A stretch of 64,000 nt of DNA from Alphaproteobacteria bacterium (lineage in GTDB: Bacteria; Myxococcota_A; UBA796; GCA-2862545): assembly GCA_020632925.1 (NCBI GenBank), contig JACKER010000014.1:62001-126000 (forward strand), given 5' to 3'. The notes under the pieces are model-generated. The model was not told the origin of the DNA. It was given only the letters and a program-made list of their open reading frames with translations, and searched no databases. Made by a program: the position numbers and the translations under genes. Below, piece by piece: positions 16,294-24,618 of this stretch. How positions within the stretch are numbered: position 1 is the stretch's first letter; every line of letters starts with the position of its first letter.

Positions 16294-16918
16294 GGGCGTG
16301 CTCCCCGACGAGTCGGGCGACGAGGATGGTCGCGAGGCTGTCGACGCGGGAGATCCGAGCCTTCACCCAGCGATTGAACACGTTGTACAGCACGACGGCC
16401 GGGATCGCGACCAGCAGCCCGACCGCGGTGGCCACGAGCGCCTCCGAGATGCCGGCCATCACCGCCTCGCTGGCCTCGGCCGTCTTCACGGACAGATCGT
16501 GGAACGCGGCGATGATCCCGAGGACCGTGCCGAACAGGCCGAGGAAGGGGGCGTTCGCACCGGTCGTGGCGAGCACCGCGAGGCCCCGATCCATGCGGAG
16601 CTTCTCGGCCGTCACCGCGCCCGCGATCCGCTTCTCGGCGGCTTCGGGACCGAAGGTCGCCACCCGGAGCCCAGCCGCGAGGACACGGGCTTCGAAGCCC
16701 GACATCTTCTCGATCCGCTGGCCCAGCCCGTCGACCGTGCCGCCGCTCTCGAGCTCCTCGAAGGCGGTGCGCAAGGCGCCCCGATCCGTGCCGTCGCGCA
16801 TGAGGAAGAGGGTGCGTTCGAGGCTGATCGCGAGACAGAGGATCGACAGCGCGACCAACAACCAGAGCACCCAGCCAGCGCCCAACAGGGCGAAAGCCAT
16901 CATCCCGTCCTGCAGCAC
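16286..16918 (-). CDS. exbB: Biopolymer transport protein ExbB/TolQ/MotA
   Basis: ExbB/TolQ-family inner-membrane protein of 210 aa with three membrane helices (about residues 8-32, 115-140 and 150-180). The conserved second and third helices read GANAPFLGLFGTVLGIIAAF and ALVATAVGLLVAIPAVVLYN, with the pore-lining threonines. The start is GTG at 16918; ATG at 16903 is a shorter alternative. It is the first gene of the minus-strand envelope block. A minus-strand TAAGGG at 16937-16942 may be its -10 element. The tRNA-Cys lies 77 bp further upstream on the same strand, so read-through from the tRNA promoter is possible. Confidence 0.93.
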   Translation of the reverse strand: MLQDGMMAFALLGAGWVLWLLVALSILCLAISLERTLFLMRDGTDRGALRTAFEELESGGTVDGLGQRIEKMSGFEARVLAAGLRVATFGPEAAEKRIAGAVTAEKLRMDRGLAVLATTGANAPFLGLFGTVLGIIAAFHDLSVKTAEASEAVMAGISEALVATAVGLLVAIPAVVLYNVFNRWVKARISRVDSLATILVARLVGEHARG

Positions 16919-16995
16919 CGTCCCTCCGCGTTGGACCCCTTAGCCACGTCCGGGCCTGGAGGGGAGGGGAAGCCGTTCATCGGGGGAGAGGGTGA

Positions 16996-17067
16996 GGCGC
17001 CGTCCGGATTCGAACCGGAGAATGAAGGTTTTGCAAACCTTTCCCTTAGCCACTTGGGTACGGCGCC
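16996..17067 (-). tRNA. tRNA-Cys (GCA)
   Basis: A 72-nt cloverleaf on the minus strand. The acceptor stem pairs GGCGCCG with CGGCGCC. The D arm is CCC/GGG, and the anticodon stem AAGGT/ACCTT encloses the loop TTGCAAA, giving anticodon GCA for cysteine. The T arm pairs TCCGG with CCGGA around TTCGAAT. The variable loop is CATTC. The 3' CCA is not encoded. All arms pair fully. No integrase or attachment-site duplication is visible beside it. Confidence 0.97.
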
Positions 17068-17110
17068 GCAGCGATGGGATTAAGCCAGGGCCGGAGACCC
17101 GTCAAGCGCC

Positions 17111-17830
17111 GTGCTGTCGCTGTGCGTGATCGCGAGGGACGAGGAGGACCGGCTCGGAGCGTGCCTGCGATCCGTGGCCTGGGCGGCGGAGGCGATCGTG
17201 GTGATCGACCCTCGCTCGCGGGACGCGACGGCGGACGTGGCGCGGCGGGAGGGCGCTCGCGTCGTGGAGCGCGCCTTCGAAGGGCACGGTCCACAGCGGG
17301 AGGCCGCCCGGGCGCTCGCTCGTCACCGGTGGTGCCTGTTCCTCGACGCGGACGAGCGCCTGTCCCCCGAGGCGGGGGTGGCGCTGCGGTCGGCGATGGA
17401 CGGTCCGGCCGCCGGGATCCGCTTCCCGCGTCGGTCGAGCTGGCTCGGGACCCCGCTGCGGCACGGTCGCTGGGGCCACGACCGCGTCGTGCGCGCCTGC
17501 CTCCGCGACCGCGGACGCTGGTCGGCGGGGCTGCACGAGCGGCTGGAGGTGGACGGTCCGCTCGCGACGCTCGGCGCCCCGATCCTGCACGACCCCTACC
17601 GCGACTGGCTCGAGCACCTGCGAACGATCGACCGGTACAGCCGCCAGCACGCCGACGAGCTGCGCCACGCCGGCACCCGGGTCGGTCGGGGGACGCCGAC
17701 GGCTCGGGCCGTGCTGCACTTCGTAGACGCGATGACACGAAGAGCAGCCTGGCTCGACGGTCCGTCGGGCGTCGCGGTGGCCGCGCTCGGGGCCGCTCAC
17801 GTCCACCTCAAGTGGTCGCGCGCCCGGTGA
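17111..17830 (+). CDS. Family 2 glycosyltransferase, WaaE/KdtX-like
   Basis: A GT2 (GT-A fold) glycosyltransferase, 239 aa, typical for LPS core beta-glycosyltransferases of the WaaE/KdtX type. It opens LSLCVIARDEEDRLGACLRSV, continues with VIDPRSRDAT, and has the metal-binding DXD-type motif as LFLDADERLS. It would act on the cytoplasmic face of the inner membrane using a nucleotide sugar. In the IDPRSRDAT segment Pro-Arg replaces the more usual Ser/Gly-x, which may alter the donor site. The start is GTG at 17111, directly after the tRNA on the opposite strand. Its stop overlaps the start of the next glycosyltransferase by 4 bases, so both belong to one coupled operon. Confidence 0.85.
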   Translation: MLSLCVIARDEEDRLGACLRSVAWAAEAIVVIDPRSRDATADVARREGARVVERAFEGHGPQREAARALARHRWCLFLDADERLSPEAGVALRSAMDGPAAGIRFPRRSSWLGTPLRHGRWGHDRVVRACLRDRGRWSAGLHERLEVDGPLATLGAPILHDPYRDWLEHLRTIDRYSRQHADELRHAGTRVGRGTPTARAVLHFVDAMTRRAAWLDGPSGVAVAALGAAHVHLKWSRAR

Positions 17831-18843
17831 GGGTGGCGCTGCTCAGTCGCGGCTTCGGGCCGGGGACGGGGACGGCCGACGTCGCGTTCCGGCTGCTGTG
17901 TGGGCTGCGGCAGGCCGGCGCCGACGTCGTGCTGCACACCGACGATCCACGCGGCGCCGAGGTGGACGCGAGACCGCTGGGCGATCCGTGGACCGCGGCG
18001 GCGCGAGTCGAGCCAGGCAGGGTGCGGATCGCGCTGGATCGCGTGCCCGGCTGCGAGATCGTGCGGGCCTCGGGCGGCGTGCACGAGGCCTACCTCGAGG
18101 CGGTGGGCACCAGCCGGTGGCGGAGGTGGCGTGGGGCGGTCCCGAGCGAGCAGGCCAGGCTGGAGCGCGCGGCCTGTCGGGAGGCGCGCATGGTGGTGGT
18201 GAACGCCGCCCGGGTGGCGGGCGAGATCGTGGCCCGGCACGGGCTGCCGCCGTCGCGCGTGCGGCTCGTGCGGACGGGTGTGGACCTGGAGCGCCACCGC
18301 CCCGATCGCGACCGCCGCCAGCGGGTCCGCGCGGAGCTCGGCTCACCGGCGCGCGTCGCCGTGTTCGTCGGTCACGGTTTCCATCGGAAGAACCTACGGT
18401 GCGCGGTGGCTGCCTTCCAGGTGGTGGCGCGCCCCGAGGACCGCCTCGTGGTCGTCGGGCGGGACGTGCGGCCCGCGAGGTACCTCCCCGACGATCCGCG
18501 CGTGCTCGCCGTGGGGGCGTCGGACCCGGGCCCCTGGCTCGACGCCGCCGACGCGATGCTCCTGCCGACCCGCTACGATCCGGCCGCCAACGCCACCCTC
18601 GAGGCACTCGCTCACGGCGTGCCGCCCTGCGTGTCCGGAGCGGACGGGATGGCGGAGATCGTGCCGGACCGACGGTTGGTGGTTCGCGATCCCGACGATG
18701 TCCGGGGATTCGCCCGCGCCCTGAGTTACGCCTGGCTGGACGCCGACCTCCCCGCGAGGTGTCGGCACGTGGCGGAGCGGTGGCCCGCTCTTCGCATGGT
18801 GGACGAGCTGGTGGGCCTGGCGGCGGAGATCGTGGATGGCTGA
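17827..18843 (+). CDS. Family 4 glycosyltransferase, WaaG-like
   Basis: A GT4 (GT-B fold) transferase, 338 aa, close to WaaG-type LPS core glucosyltransferases. Visible signatures are the N-terminal LLSRGFGPGTGTADVAFRLL, ASGGVHEAYL, the interdomain VFVGHGFHRKNL with HRKN as donor-phosphate contact, and the C-terminal LLPTRYDPAANATLEALAHG with the family E-x7-E region. The start is GTG at 17827, overlapping the GT2 stop as GTGA, and the end overlaps the penicillin-binding-protein gene by 8 bp. With the neighbouring GT2 it most likely builds the LPS inner core; the sugar specificity cannot be read from the sequence. Confidence 0.85.
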   Translation: MRVALLSRGFGPGTGTADVAFRLLCGLRQAGADVVLHTDDPRGAEVDARPLGDPWTAAARVEPGRVRIALDRVPGCEIVRASGGVHEAYLEAVGTSRWRRWRGAVPSEQARLERAACREARMVVVNAARVAGEIVARHGLPPSRVRLVRTGVDLERHRPDRDRRQRVRAELGSPARVAVFVGHGFHRKNLRCAVAAFQVVARPEDRLVVVGRDVRPARYLPDDPRVLAVGASDPGPWLDAADAMLLPTRYDPAANATLEALAHGVPPCVSGADGMAEIVPDRRLVVRDPDDVRGFARALSYAWLDADLPARCRHVAERWPALRMVDELVGLAAEIVDG

Positions 18844-21800
18844 AGCGGGCGGTGGGAAGCGTAGGAAGAAGAAGAAGGCCGAGGAGGCGTCCCCGCGGCG
18901 CTTCGGCGGGTGCGTGGCGCGGCTCGCCGGGCTGGGGACGGTGCTGCTGGGCGTCGCCGGCGTGCTCCTGGTGGCCGGCGTCGGCGGCCTGGCCTGGGCG
19001 TATCGGTACTACGTGGTCGACCACCCGGGACCCGAGCTCGACCGCGCGCACGTCCGCGCCATCATCGCCCAGGAGTCCCCGGTCTACTTCCGTGACGGCA
19101 CCACGCGTGTCGGCGTGTTCTTCGAGTCCGAGCACCGCCAGTACGTCCCGTACGCCGACCTGCCGCCCGCCTGGGTGATGGGGATCGTGGCGGCGGAGGA
19201 CGGCGGCTACTGGACGCACCCGGGCCTGAACTTCAAGGGCCTGGGGCGCGCCATGCGCGACAACCTGCTGGCGGGCGGGGTGGTCTCCGGCGGCTCCACG
19301 CTCACGCAGCAGACGGCGAAGAACCTGTTCTACCGCCCGGATCGCTCCATGCGCGCCAAGCTCGTGGAGTTCCTCCAGGCGCTGCGCCTCGAGGCCCACT
19401 ACGACAAGACCGAGATCCTCGAGTTCTACGCGAACCAGTTCCACGTGACGGGGAACGGGCGTGGGCTCGGCATCGCGGCACGCCACTTCTTCGACGAGGA
19501 CCCGAGCGAGCTCGGCCTGCTGGAGTGCGCGTTCCTGGCGGGGTTGGTGAAGGGGCCCGCGAACTACGACCCCTTCCTCGGCGACGAGGCCCGACGGGAG
19601 AAGGCGCTGGTCCGCGCCCACGAGCGCACGCGCTACGTGCTGGGCCGCTTGCTGGACGAGCCGGTGGAGCACCTCGCGGGTCCACCCTCGGACGGGACGG
19701 TGGAGGGGGATCGGGCCTACGCGGAGCGCGTGGCGAGGGCCAACGAGGTCCGGGCGGAGGCGAAGCGCCTCCTCGACGAGGGCTTCGAGCTCCCCTTCAA
19801 GCACGGCACCTTCCGCTACGAGAGCTCCGCCGTGCTCGACGAGGTGGCCCGTCGCCTCGCGGAGCCGCCGTTCACCGACGTGCTCGGGGACGCGGGCATC
19901 GACGATCCGCGCAACGCCGGGCTCGTCGTGGTGACGACGCTCGATCCGATCGCGCAGCACGAGGCGACCTGGGCCCTCTGGCACCACCTCACGGAGGTCG
20001 GCACCTGGCTCGAGGAGCTGAAGCCCGCCGACTTCGTGCTCGAGGGGCACCGCGGCCCGCGCTTCGACCCCGACGCCGTGCCCCGACGCCACGAGTTCCG
20101 GGTGGCGCGCGTGACCGAGCGCCCCGGCGACGCCGGCAAGAAGACGATCGTGCTCGATCTCGGCGGCCACCGCTGCGTCGTCGATCGCGACGGGGTGGTG
20201 CGGGTGGCGGTGGCGACGGAGCGCGGTCGCGTGAAGTCGTCGAGCGAGAAGGCGAGCTCGGCCACGGTGGACGGCTGGGTGGACGCCCTCCCCGCGGACG
20301 CGGTCGTGCTGGCCAGCGTGCGCGAGGTCCCCGAGAAGGGTGATGCGCTGTGCGATCTCGAGGTCCGCCCGGAGCTGCAGGGCGCGGTGACCGCGGTCCA
20401 GGACGGCGAGGTCCGCGCCATGGTGGGCGGCAACGACAACCGCAACTTCAACCGGGCGACGGCGCTGCGCCAGTTCGGCTCGACCTGGAAGCCGCTCGTC
20501 TACCACGCGGCCCTGTCGCTCGGCTGGTCGCCCGACGACCCGCTCGACAACAGCCGCAACGTGTTCCCGTTCTCGACGACCTTCTACTACCCGTCGCCGG
20601 ACCACCACCCGGCGCCCGTCGTGTCGATGGCCTGGGCGGGCGTGAACTCCGAGAACGTGGCGTCGATCTGGCTGCTGTACCACCTGACCGACCCGCTGGA
20701 CGGCGAGCAGGTGCGGCGGCTGGCGCAGCAGCTCGATCTGGCACGACGGACGGACGAGACGCCCGAGGCGTATCGCACGCGCATCCAGAAGCTCGGCGTG
20801 TTGCCGACGAAGGACCGGATGAAGGAGGGGCTGTTCCTCCAGTCCCGCCAGGAGGTCGCGAGCGGGCTCTCCGTCTCCGCGCACCCGGAAGACGAGCTCG
20901 CCCTGCGCTCCCTGCTGTACGGCTGGGGTTTCGCCAGTGAGCGGGTGCGTGCCCAGCGCGACAGCGCCTCGACCCGGGCGTGGAAGGAACGCGCCCTGTC
21001 CAACGACTGGCAGACGTTGTCCGAGCGGATGTCGGGGTGCAGCTTCCAGTACGGGGCGCTGGCGGACGCGATGGCCGACGGGCGTCTCCCGGATCCGGAG
21101 GTGGTCCGCGACCTGTCGGCGCTGCTGGACGGCGACGTGATCCGCGTGGCCTGCGGCGCCATCCCGGAGGGCTACGTCACCGTCGACGCGACCTTCCTCG
21201 AGTCCGTGCGGCCTGCCCCCGCGCCGACCGTCGTGCGGCCCCTCTTCCCGGAGCCCACCGAGGCTCCCCGCCCGCGGCGTCGGCTGTTCGGGCGCGACCC
21301 GCTCGGCACGGAGGCCGGAGAGGAGCCCGCGGAGGCACCGCCGATCGTGCTGGGACCGAAGCTCGCGCCGCTCGACGACCTGCTCGTCGACGACCGGCTG
21401 CACGCCTCCACGATCCACGCGCTGTCCGACGCGATGACCCGCCGGGAGCTGACGCTGCAGACGTCGGAGGATCCGCCCGATCTGTACTCCCCCGAGGTGC
21501 TGTACTGGCACCAGGACTTCCGCGTGCTGCTGGCCATGCGGTACGTCGCCTCGCTCGCGGAGGACTTCGGCGTCGCGACCGAGATCCGCGAGGTGCTCGC
21601 GATGCCGCTCGGCGCCTCCGAGATCACGCTGGAGGAGGCGGTCTCGATGTACGAGGGGCTGACGACCGGCCGGGCCTGGCAGTTCCCGGGCCACGCGGGT
21701 CGCACGCGCACCGACCCCGTCCAGACCTCGACGCTGCTGATCGCGGAGATCCGGGACGTGGACGGCCGCGTGCTCTACCAGGCCGAGCCCGCCTCCACGC

Positions 21801-22399
21801 GCATCACCGACCCGGTCGTGGGCGCCATGACCGACGACATCCTGCGCAACGTCGTGCTCTACGGCACGGGTCGCCGGGCCTCGTCCGCCATCCGCCTCGG
21901 CGGCGCCGTGGTGCCGGTGGGCGGCAAGACGGGGACCACGAACGACTTCCGCAACGCAGCCTTCGTGGGCTACGCGCCGCGTGCCACACCCGAGGGCTTC
22001 GTCGTCGAGGGCGGGTTCACGGTGGGGGCCTACGTCGGCTACGACGACAACCGCTCGATGTCGGCGGGCCGGATCCGCATCGCGGGCGCATCGGGTGCGC
22101 TGCCGGCCTGGATCGGCACCCTGCAGGGCCTGGCCTCGGGCGGTCTGCTCGGGGATCCGCCCACGGTGGCCGCGGTGGACGGAGTCTGGCCGATGGTCCC
22201 TCCGCCCCGCTCGAGCCGCGTGACGGTCGACGCCACCGTGGGGCTGCCCGCGACGGGAGAGGGGACCGCGACCGTGCTCGTGCGCGAGGCCTGGGACGCC
22301 TCCCTGCCGGACCTCGCGGTGCAGCGGATCGAGCGTCCCCCGCGCATCGCGCCGAACACCGAGGACGCGCTGCTGCTGTCGACGCCCGACGAGGAGTGA
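18836..22399 (+). CDS. Class A penicillin-binding protein (PBP1-type), oversized
   Basis: Bifunctional peptidoglycan glycosyltransferase/transpeptidase of 1187 aa, against the usual 750-900. A Lys/Arg-rich cytoplasmic start (KRRKKKKAEE) precedes a membrane anchor (about 33-57). The GT51 domain has the catalytic Glu121 in EDGGYWTH, GGSTLTQQTAKNLF and LEFYANQF. The transpeptidase domain has Ser549-Lys552 in STWK, SEN at 605-607 and KTG at 1031-1033. About 420 residues separate SEN and KTG, more than twice the usual gap, and include a Pro-rich stretch (about 795-815). It overlaps the GT4 gene by 8 bp, linking LPS core and wall synthesis genes. All catalytic motifs are intact, so the protein is probably active. 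Confidence 0.92.
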   Translation: MAEAGGGKRRKKKKAEEASPRRFGGCVARLAGLGTVLLGVAGVLLVAGVGGLAWAYRYYVVDHPGPELDRAHVRAIIAQESPVYFRDGTTRVGVFFESEHRQYVPYADLPPAWVMGIVAAEDGGYWTHPGLNFKGLGRAMRDNLLAGGVVSGGSTLTQQTAKNLFYRPDRSMRAKLVEFLQALRLEAHYDKTEILEFYANQFHVTGNGRGLGIAARHFFDEDPSELGLLECAFLAGLVKGPANYDPFLGDEARREKALVRAHERTRYVLGRLLDEPVEHLAGPPSDGTVEGDRAYAERVARANEVRAEAKRLLDEGFELPFKHGTFRYESSAVLDEVARRLAEPPFTDVLGDAGIDDPRNAGLVVVTTLDPIAQHEATWALWHHLTEVGTWLEELKPADFVLEGHRGPRFDPDAVPRRHEFRVARVTERPGDAGKKTIVLDLGGHRCVVDRDGVVRVAVATERGRVKSSSEKASSATVDGWVDALPADAVVLASVREVPEKGDALCDLEVRPELQGAVTAVQDGEVRAMVGGNDNRNFNRATALRQFGSTWKPLVYHAALSLGWSPDDPLDNSRNVFPFSTTFYYPSPDHHPAPVVSMAWAGVNSENVASIWLLYHLTDPLDGEQVRRLAQQLDLARRTDETPEAYRTRIQKLGVLPTKDRMKEGLFLQSRQEVASGLSVSAHPEDELALRSLLYGWGFASERVRAQRDSASTRAWKERALSNDWQTLSERMSGCSFQYGALADAMADGRLPDPEVVRDLSALLDGDVIRVACGAIPEGYVTVDATFLESVRPAPAPTVVRPLFPEPTEAPRPRRRLFGRDPLGTEAGEEPAEAPPIVLGPKLAPLDDLLVDDRLHASTIHALSDAMTRRELTLQTSEDPPDLYSPEVLYWHQDFRVLLAMRYVASLAEDFGVATEIREVLAMPLGASEITLEEAVSMYEGLTTGRAWQFPGHAGRTRTDPVQTSTLLIAEIRDVDGRVLYQAEPASTRITDPVVGAMTDDILRNVVLYGTGRRASSAIRLGGAVVPVGGKTGTTNDFRNAAFVGYAPRATPEGFVVEGGFTVGAYVGYDDNRSMSAGRIRIAGASGALPAWIGTLQGLASGGLLGDPPTVAAVDGVWPMVPPPRSSRVTVDATVGLPATGEGTATVLVREAWDASLPDLAVQRIERPPRIAPNTEDALLLSTPDEE

Positions 22400-22405
22400 G
22401 CGGGC

Positions 22406-22924
22406 TCAGCGCTGGGTGCAGACCGCCACGTTGCCCGTCAGGCCACAGGACCAGGTCCCGGGGCTGATGGGGTGGAAGCGCGCCGGGACGCTGCCCTTGA
22501 AGAACAGGGTGCAGTCCTCCTGCTCGGGGACGCCCTCGAAGACGGCGGTGTTGAGCGTGATCGCGGCACGCTCGCGGTAGGTCGCACAGGTCAGCTCGAA
22601 CGAGGAGCCGCGCGGAAGCTCGGTCGTCGTGATCACGTTGACGCGGCCCGGGGCGTCCGCGACGGCCTGGTGGGCGACCTCCTGCTGGGTGCAGCGGTCG
22701 AGCGTGCACGTCCATCGACCAGGGTTGTCGATGGTGCCGCTCTTGCGGACCAGGTTCACGGTGCAGCTCTGCGGGCGGGCGTCGATGGAGGCGACGCCGT
22801 CCTTGACGACGCCCTTGTGCACGCCGTCGGCGCACTCGAGCACGACGGCGGTCACCAGCGGATCGGTGACGGTGATCTGCAACGCCTGGGCATGGGCAGC
22901 GGCGATGGCGAGCCAGGGGAGCAC
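22406..22924 (-). CDS. Secreted cysteine-containing protein of unknown function
   Basis: A 172-aa protein that I do not recognise. The start is GTG at 22924, chosen because GAGGAGGT sits 4-5 bases upstream and the product begins with a short signal peptide (VLPWLAIAAAHAQA). The mature part contains eight cysteines in pairs (LECADG, QSCTVN, WTCTLDRC, LTCATY, EDCTLF, WSCGLTG, AVCTQR), suggesting disulfide-bonded beta-strands. Two internal segments look alike, each with a PGRWTC/PGTWSC turn, so the fold may be a duplicated beta-domain. It converges on the PBP gene with 6 bp between the stops. Upstream lies an unusual hexamer repeat tract. Confidence 0.7.
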   Translation of the reverse strand: MLPWLAIAAAHAQALQITVTDPLVTAVVLECADGVHKGVVKDGVASIDARPQSCTVNLVRKSGTIDNPGRWTCTLDRCTQQEVAHQAVADAPGRVNVITTTELPRGSSFELTCATYRERAAITLNTAVFEGVPEQEDCTLFFKGSVPARFHPISPGTWSCGLTGNVAVCTQR

Positions 22925-22990
22925 GCGGACCTCCTCGGGAGCAACCCGAACGGACCGCCAGTATTCCACGCTCCGCCCCTCCTGGCGCCC

Positions 22991-23068
22991 CCTCCCGCTC
23001 CCCCTCCCGCTCCCCCTCCCGCTCCCGCTCCCGCTCCCGCTCCCCCTCCCGCTCCCGCTCCCGCTCCT
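22991..23068. repeat. Tandem hexamer tract [G/C]CTCCC x13
   Basis: Thirteen consecutive hexamers alternate between GCTCCC and CCTCCC (the last ends CCT), forming a strongly strand-asymmetric C/T-rich tract on the plus strand. It lies about 66 bp upstream of the start of the secreted-protein gene. Read on the minus strand it would encode Gly-Ser/Gly-Arg repeats in an open frame that runs into the gene, but a strong ribosome binding site after the tract argues that it is not translated. Such tracts can vary in copy number by slippage. Confidence 0.85.
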
Positions 23069-23083
23069 GCCCCAATTATTCGG

Positions 23084-23142
23084 CGGCACATCCATCCGCG
23101 TGAGTAAAGGACTCACGCCGATCATACGTCGATGATGTGCCG
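23084..23142. repeat. Nested inverted repeats (possible terminator)
   Basis: Outer arms CGGCACATC (23084-23092) and GATGTGCCG (23134-23142) pair perfectly. Inside them CGTGAGT and ACTCACG (23099-23105, 23111-23117) form a second stem with a 5-base loop. The structure starts 5 bp beyond the stop of the enoyl-CoA hydratase gene (minus) and could end its transcript, though no U-run follows. The inner stem resembles hairpins near 28785 and 48885. Confidence 0.6.
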
Positions 23143-23146
23143 CACG

Positions 23147-23905
23147 TCAGCCCGACGAGCCGTGCCTCCCCACTCCCGCCACGAACCGCGCCACGCCAGC
23201 CGCGGCCTCACCCAGCACCGCCTCGCCGCGGAGGTACTCGGCCCGCAGCACCTCGTCCTCGGGTCCGTCGAACGCGCCGAGCACGCCCGCCCGATCGGCG
23301 CGCAGGCAGGCCTGGGGCAGGGCAGACAGCTCTCGGGCGAGGGCCTCGGCCGCCACGCGCGCCTCGCCGGCCTCCACGACCCGGTTCGCGAGCCCCATCG
23401 CCAGCGCCTCCTCCGCGCCGACCGCGCGCCCCGTGAGCACGAGATCCATGGCACGCGACTGCCCGATGAGCCGCGTGAGCCTTACGGTTCCGCCATCGAT
23501 CAGTGGCACGCCCCACCGTCGGCAGAACACGCCGAGCACGGCGTCCCGCTCCACCACCCGCAGGTCGCACCAGCACGCGAGCTCGAGCCCGCCCGCCACC
23601 GCGTGCCCGGAGATCGCCGCGATCACCGGCTTGGACAGCCGCATCCGCGAGGGACCCATCGGCCCGTCGCCCTCCGCCGAGAGCCGGTTGCGCCGATCCG
23701 GGTCCGCGAACGCCTTGAGGTCCGCGCCCGCGCAGAACGTGCCGCCCGCACCCCACAGCACGGCCACGTCCGACGCGTCGTCGTCGTCGAAGGCGCGGAA
23801 GGCCTCGGAGAGCGCCTCGGCCGTCGGCCGGTCGACGGCGTTGCGCGCCTCGGGGCGGTCCAGGATCACCGTGGTGACCCGATCCCGGGTCTCGATCCTC
23901 ACCAT
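23147..23905 (-). CDS. Enoyl-CoA hydratase/isomerase family protein
   Basis: Crotonase-fold enzyme, 252 aa. The oxyanion-hole segments are AGADLKAFAD (substrate CoA pocket) and HAVAGGLELACWCDL, where the first catalytic glutamate of enoyl-CoA hydratases is kept (GLE). The second catalytic glutamate (QPE in rat hydratase) is not conserved: the region reads GVFCRRWGVPLIDGGTVRL. Activity as a plain hydratase is therefore uncertain and isomerase or hydrolase roles are possible. The start is ATG at 23905, with GGGAGGTG 4-6 bases upstream; a GTG two codons earlier is an alternative. It is divergent from the patatin gene and ends at a large hairpin. It is likely part of fatty-acid or aromatic acyl-CoA breakdown. 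Confidence 0.88.
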   Translation of the reverse strand: MVRIETRDRVTTVILDRPEARNAVDRPTAEALSEAFRAFDDDDASDVAVLWGAGGTFCAGADLKAFADPDRRNRLSAEGDGPMGPSRMRLSKPVIAAISGHAVAGGLELACWCDLRVVERDAVLGVFCRRWGVPLIDGGTVRLTRLIGQSRAMDLVLTGRAVGAEEALAMGLANRVVEAGEARVAAEALARELSALPQACLRADRAGVLGAFDGPEDEVLRAEYLRGEAVLGEAAAGVARFVAGVGRHGSSG

Positions 23906-23940
23906 CTGCACCTCCCGGCGCGTCAGGGTACTCCACGGGG

Positions 23941-24618
23941 ATGGCGCACGACCTCGTCCTCTCGAGCGGCTTCCTCGCGTTCGCGCGGCACGCCGGCTTC
24001 CTGGCGGCGGTGGAGGAGCTTCGGCTCCCCGTCGACGGCCTCTGCGGCACGAGCTCGGGCGCGCTCGTCGGCTCCCTGTGGGTCGCGGGGATGCCGGCGC
24101 GCCGTGTCCTCGAGCTGCTCACGGCGCACGCCCCGCTCGCCTGGTGCCGGCCGCACGTCCGCGTCTGGCGAGGGCTGTTCGTGCTCGACGGGATGATGGA
24201 GGAGCTCGCGCGCCACCTCCCGACCACGATCGAGGAGCTGCCGCTGGCGTTCGGCGCGGGCGTCGTCGCGCCCGATGGCCACGAGGTCGTCCGTGCGGGG
24301 AGGCTCGTCGAGGCCGTCGCCGCCTCGTGCGCCGTCCCCTGGCTGTTCGCGCCGGTGGCAGTGGGCGGGCGCTCCTGCGTCGACGGCGCCCGCGCCGATC
24401 GGCTGGGGCTCGGTGCCTGGCGGGAGGCGCGCCCCGATCGCCCGCTCGTGGTCCACGCGATCGACCGCACGGGGGGCGTGGACGCGCCGACCGACCTCGG
24501 CGGGGCGCGCCTGGTGCGCTCCGCGAGGTCCGGCGCGAGCCTCTGGTCGCTCGGCGACGTGCAGCGGCAGTTCGAGGAGAGCCGTCTCGCGACGCTGACG
24601 CAGCTCAGACCAGGCTGA
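23941..24618 (+). CDS. Patatin-like phospholipase family protein
   Basis: A small patatin-fold hydrolase, 225 aa. The nucleophile elbow GTSSGAL (GXSXG) and the catalytic aspartate in CVDGARAD form the Ser-Asp dyad. The N-terminal glycine-rich oxyanion segment of classic patatins (GGGxRG) is changed to SSGFLAFARHAGFL, so the oxyanion hole is atypical. There is no signal peptide; it is probably cytoplasmic or membrane-peripheral and acts on phospholipid or acyl esters. The start ATG at 23941 is close to the divergent enoyl-CoA hydratase start (35 bp), which leaves room for only a short shared promoter. Its end overlaps the opposing HEAT-repeat gene by 14 bp. Confidence 0.82.
   Translation: MAHDLVLSSGFLAFARHAGFLAAVEELRLPVDGLCGTSSGALVGSLWVAGMPARRVLELLTAHAPLAWCRPHVRVWRGLFVLDGMMEELARHLPTTIEELPLAFGAGVVAPDGHEVVRAGRLVEAVAASCAVPWLFAPVAVGGRSCVDGARADRLGLGAWREARPDRPLVVHAIDRTGGVDAPTDLGGARLVRSARSGASLWSLGDVQRQFEESRLATLTQLRPG

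Noticed and set aside
17843..21694. A long minus-strand open frame opposite the glycosyltransferase and PBP genes
   Set aside because: Low-complexity Arg/His/Leu-rich translation without domains; the plus-strand genes show complete catalytic motifs.
22925..23125. Extension of the secreted protein gene through the hexamer tract
   Set aside because: The frame is open and would add a Gly-Ser/Gly-Arg repeat, but GAGGAGGT and the signal peptide place the start at 22924.
23147..23905. Reading the crotonase-family gene as a confirmed enoyl-CoA hydratase
   Set aside because: One catalytic glutamate position is not conserved, so only the family is claimed.
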